From: Bacteroidales bacterium
GTDB taxonomy: Bacteria; Bacteroidota; Bacteroidia; Bacteroidales; F082
Direction of reading: 5' to 3'
Length of the DNA stretch: 5,223 nt
NCBI GenBank assembly: GCA_016281295.1
Contig: JAEEII010000084.1
Span: 1 to 5,223 of the forward strand
In this document: in pieces, positions 4,011 through 5,223 of the stretch
Layout: every line of letters starts with the position of its first letter
Numbering within the stretch: position 1 is the first letter of the stretch
The notes under the pieces: model-generated
Database searches by the model: none
The model's input: the letters and a program-made list of their open reading frames with translations, nothing else
Told to the model about the DNA's origin: nothing
Program-made: the position numbers and the translations under genes

Positions 4011-5223
4011 ATGAGTTGGTACAAATTAATCATTGATGTGGACTATTCGCCCAGCGATCCGGGCTGTGCTAATCACTATACCGAACGAACAGTAAAGTTA
4101 ATAAAAGACCTAAAGCCGGGTCAGAACATTGGCTACAATGACCCTTCCGAAATCTTGCCTTCCATCAGGTTGGTCGGCATTGACGAGAAAGGTGTCACTT
4201 TGCAGTCTGCTGGCACGACGGTGCGCCTGCCCGACTTCAAAGGTAACCATTTCTCAAAACTGGCCGAAGCAGGACGCGACTACACGAACTTCCAGCTCTG
4301 GGCCGGTGTGGTGGAAGCCATCGATATCACTCATGATCTTAACTTCCTGCGCCGTTTCAGCACGAATAGCCGGATTATGAGGCTTACTGATGCTGACATT
4401 GAGGTGCTGAGTAGTTCCAATGATCCTTACGCTATGTATGGCTATGCCAGCTGGCTTGCCGTCAACAACCGTAACGTCGATGACATCAAAATGGCTTTCG
4501 ACCTTTATGCCAAGGCAGCCGAAGGAGGCTGCGCTGATGCCCTGATGGGTGAATCGCTGCTATGGTGTAATGGCCTCGGCGGCATCTTGGACTCGCAACT
4601 CGCCGCCAAGCTGCGCGACGAAGCCGTCGAAAAAGGCAGCGAGCTTGCCGCCATGTGCCAGGCGAGAAACCGTATTGCAGGCTTCAACGCCAACAAAGAA
4701 CCTGAACGTGTGCTTGAAGAGATAAAGCAACGCATAGCCACCGATACGGACCTTAACCCATCCTGGTATAGCATCATGGGCTTCGCCTACGAGACTTTGG
4801 ATGACGTGGAAAATGCCAAGAAAATGTACCATAAAGCCATTGAGCAGCATGTGGAAAAGGCCTATTTCTATCTCGCCCTTATCTATAAGGACGGAGGCGA
4901 CACCGACACCTACCGTAAACTGATGCTCGAAGGCATTGAACAAGGCTGCGCCCTTTGTTGCATTCTTGACGCCGACATGGAGCAAGATGAGTTTTATAAG
5001 TTGAGCCTGACAAAACAACGTGAACTGAAACGAGAAGTCAACAAGAGGCTGGAACGAGGCATACAGTTGGGCGAGGGTCTTTGCGCCTACTTTCTCGCAT
5101 ACAACTACTACCACGGTGACCTTGGCTTCAAACGCGACCTCAACAAGGCTTTCCAATATGCCAACGAAGGCTACCGCCTCTGTGATGCCAGTGCCTGTAA
5201 CCTGATTATTGACATGCAGAATG
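4011..5223 (+). CDS. Sel1/TPR-like repeat protein with unrecognised N-terminal domain, 3' end cut
   Basis: The frame stays open for 404 codons from ATG 4011 to the right edge. An in-frame stop at 3978 and the lack of another ATG between it and 4011 fix the start. Residues 1-105 (MSWYKLIIDVDYSP...) look like a compact strand-rich domain that I do not recognise. From about 139 onward come alpha-helical pairs of Sel1/TPR type: about 139-174 (AFDLYAKAAEGGCADA), 175-215, 251-284 (YETLDDVENAKKMYHKAIEQ), 285-317 (YLALIYKDGGD) and 357-393 (LAYNYYHGDLGFKRDLNKAFQYA). Such solenoids act as protein-interaction scaffolds. No signal peptide or membrane segment is seen, and at least ten cysteines suggest a reducing cytoplasm. 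It is transcribed divergently from the LytTR gene and may share its operator. Its molecular role is unknown. Confidence 0.83.
   Translation, partial: MSWYKLIIDVDYSPSDPGCANHYTERTVKLIKDLKPGQNIGYNDPSEILPSIRLVGIDEKGVTLQSAGTTVRLPDFKGNHFSKLAEAGRDYTNFQLWAGVVEAIDITHDLNFLRRFSTNSRIMRLTDADIEVLSSSNDPYAMYGYASWLAVNNRNVDDIKMAFDLYAKAAEGGCADALMGESLLWCNGLGGILDSQLAAKLRDEAVEKGSELAAMCQARNRIAGFNANKEPERVLEEIKQRIATDTDLNPSWYSIMGFAYETLDDVENAKKMYHKAIEQHVEKAYFYLALIYKDGGDTDTYRKLMLEGIEQGCALCCILDADMEQDEFYKLSLTKQRELKREVNKRLERGIQLGEGLCAYFLAYNYYHGDLGFKRDLNKAFQYANEGYRLCDASACNLIIDMQN

Noticed and set aside
4560..5156. 198-codon open frame on the minus strand
   Set aside because: It lies wholly antisense to the Sel1-like gene, whose + strand frame is open for 404 codons with coherent repeat motifs. 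The minus frame shows no family motif and a low-complexity hydrophobic start.

Overview
The window looks like a chromosomal segment of a member of Bacteroidota, most likely order Bacteroidales. Three things point there: a DUF3667-type membrane protein, a perfect TAnnTTTG-type -7 promoter element, and AT-rich start-codon contexts without Shine-Dalgarno motifs. Genes have a balanced base composition, while the gaps between them are very AT-rich. Taxonomy is inferred from these features, not from any search.

Region 1 (1-2033, + strand) is a type II fatty acid synthesis operon, cut at its left edge: 3' end of fabF, then fabZ, acpP and fabG, closed by a strong intrinsic terminator at 2006-2033. 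Together they supply the condensing enzyme, the dehydratase, the carrier protein and the ketoreductase of one elongation cycle. The enoyl reductase is not in the window.

Region 2 (2039-3756, - strand) converges on that terminator. It is a two-gene operon: a membrane-anchored LytTR transcription regulator (four predicted helices plus a C-terminal LytTR domain), followed 23 nt later by a five-helix DUF3667 protein with an N-terminal zinc ribbon.

Region 3 (3757-4010) is a divergent, AT-rich intergenic region. It has a good Bacteroidetes -7 element for the LytTR gene, a weaker one for the rightward gene, and three direct repeats close to TTTTACGTATTGCAA. These are spaced 22 and 30 bp apart and are a plausible LytTR operator.

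Region 4 (4011-5223, + strand) is one long open gene cut by the right edge. It encodes a cytoplasmic Sel1/TPR-like repeat protein with an N-terminal domain I do not recognise.

The most unusual pattern is at the gene junctions. Every same-strand junction in the window (fabF/fabZ, fabZ/acpP, acpP/fabG, LytTR/DUF3667) carries a short repeat of its own, different in sequence each time, filling most of the gap from stop codon to start codon. The acpP/fabG one forms a perfect 28-bp hairpin built from 7-bp tandem repeats. The second point of interest is the LytTR + DUF3667 pair with its candidate operator, which resembles in layout the regulator/membrane-partner LytTR systems known from streptococci.
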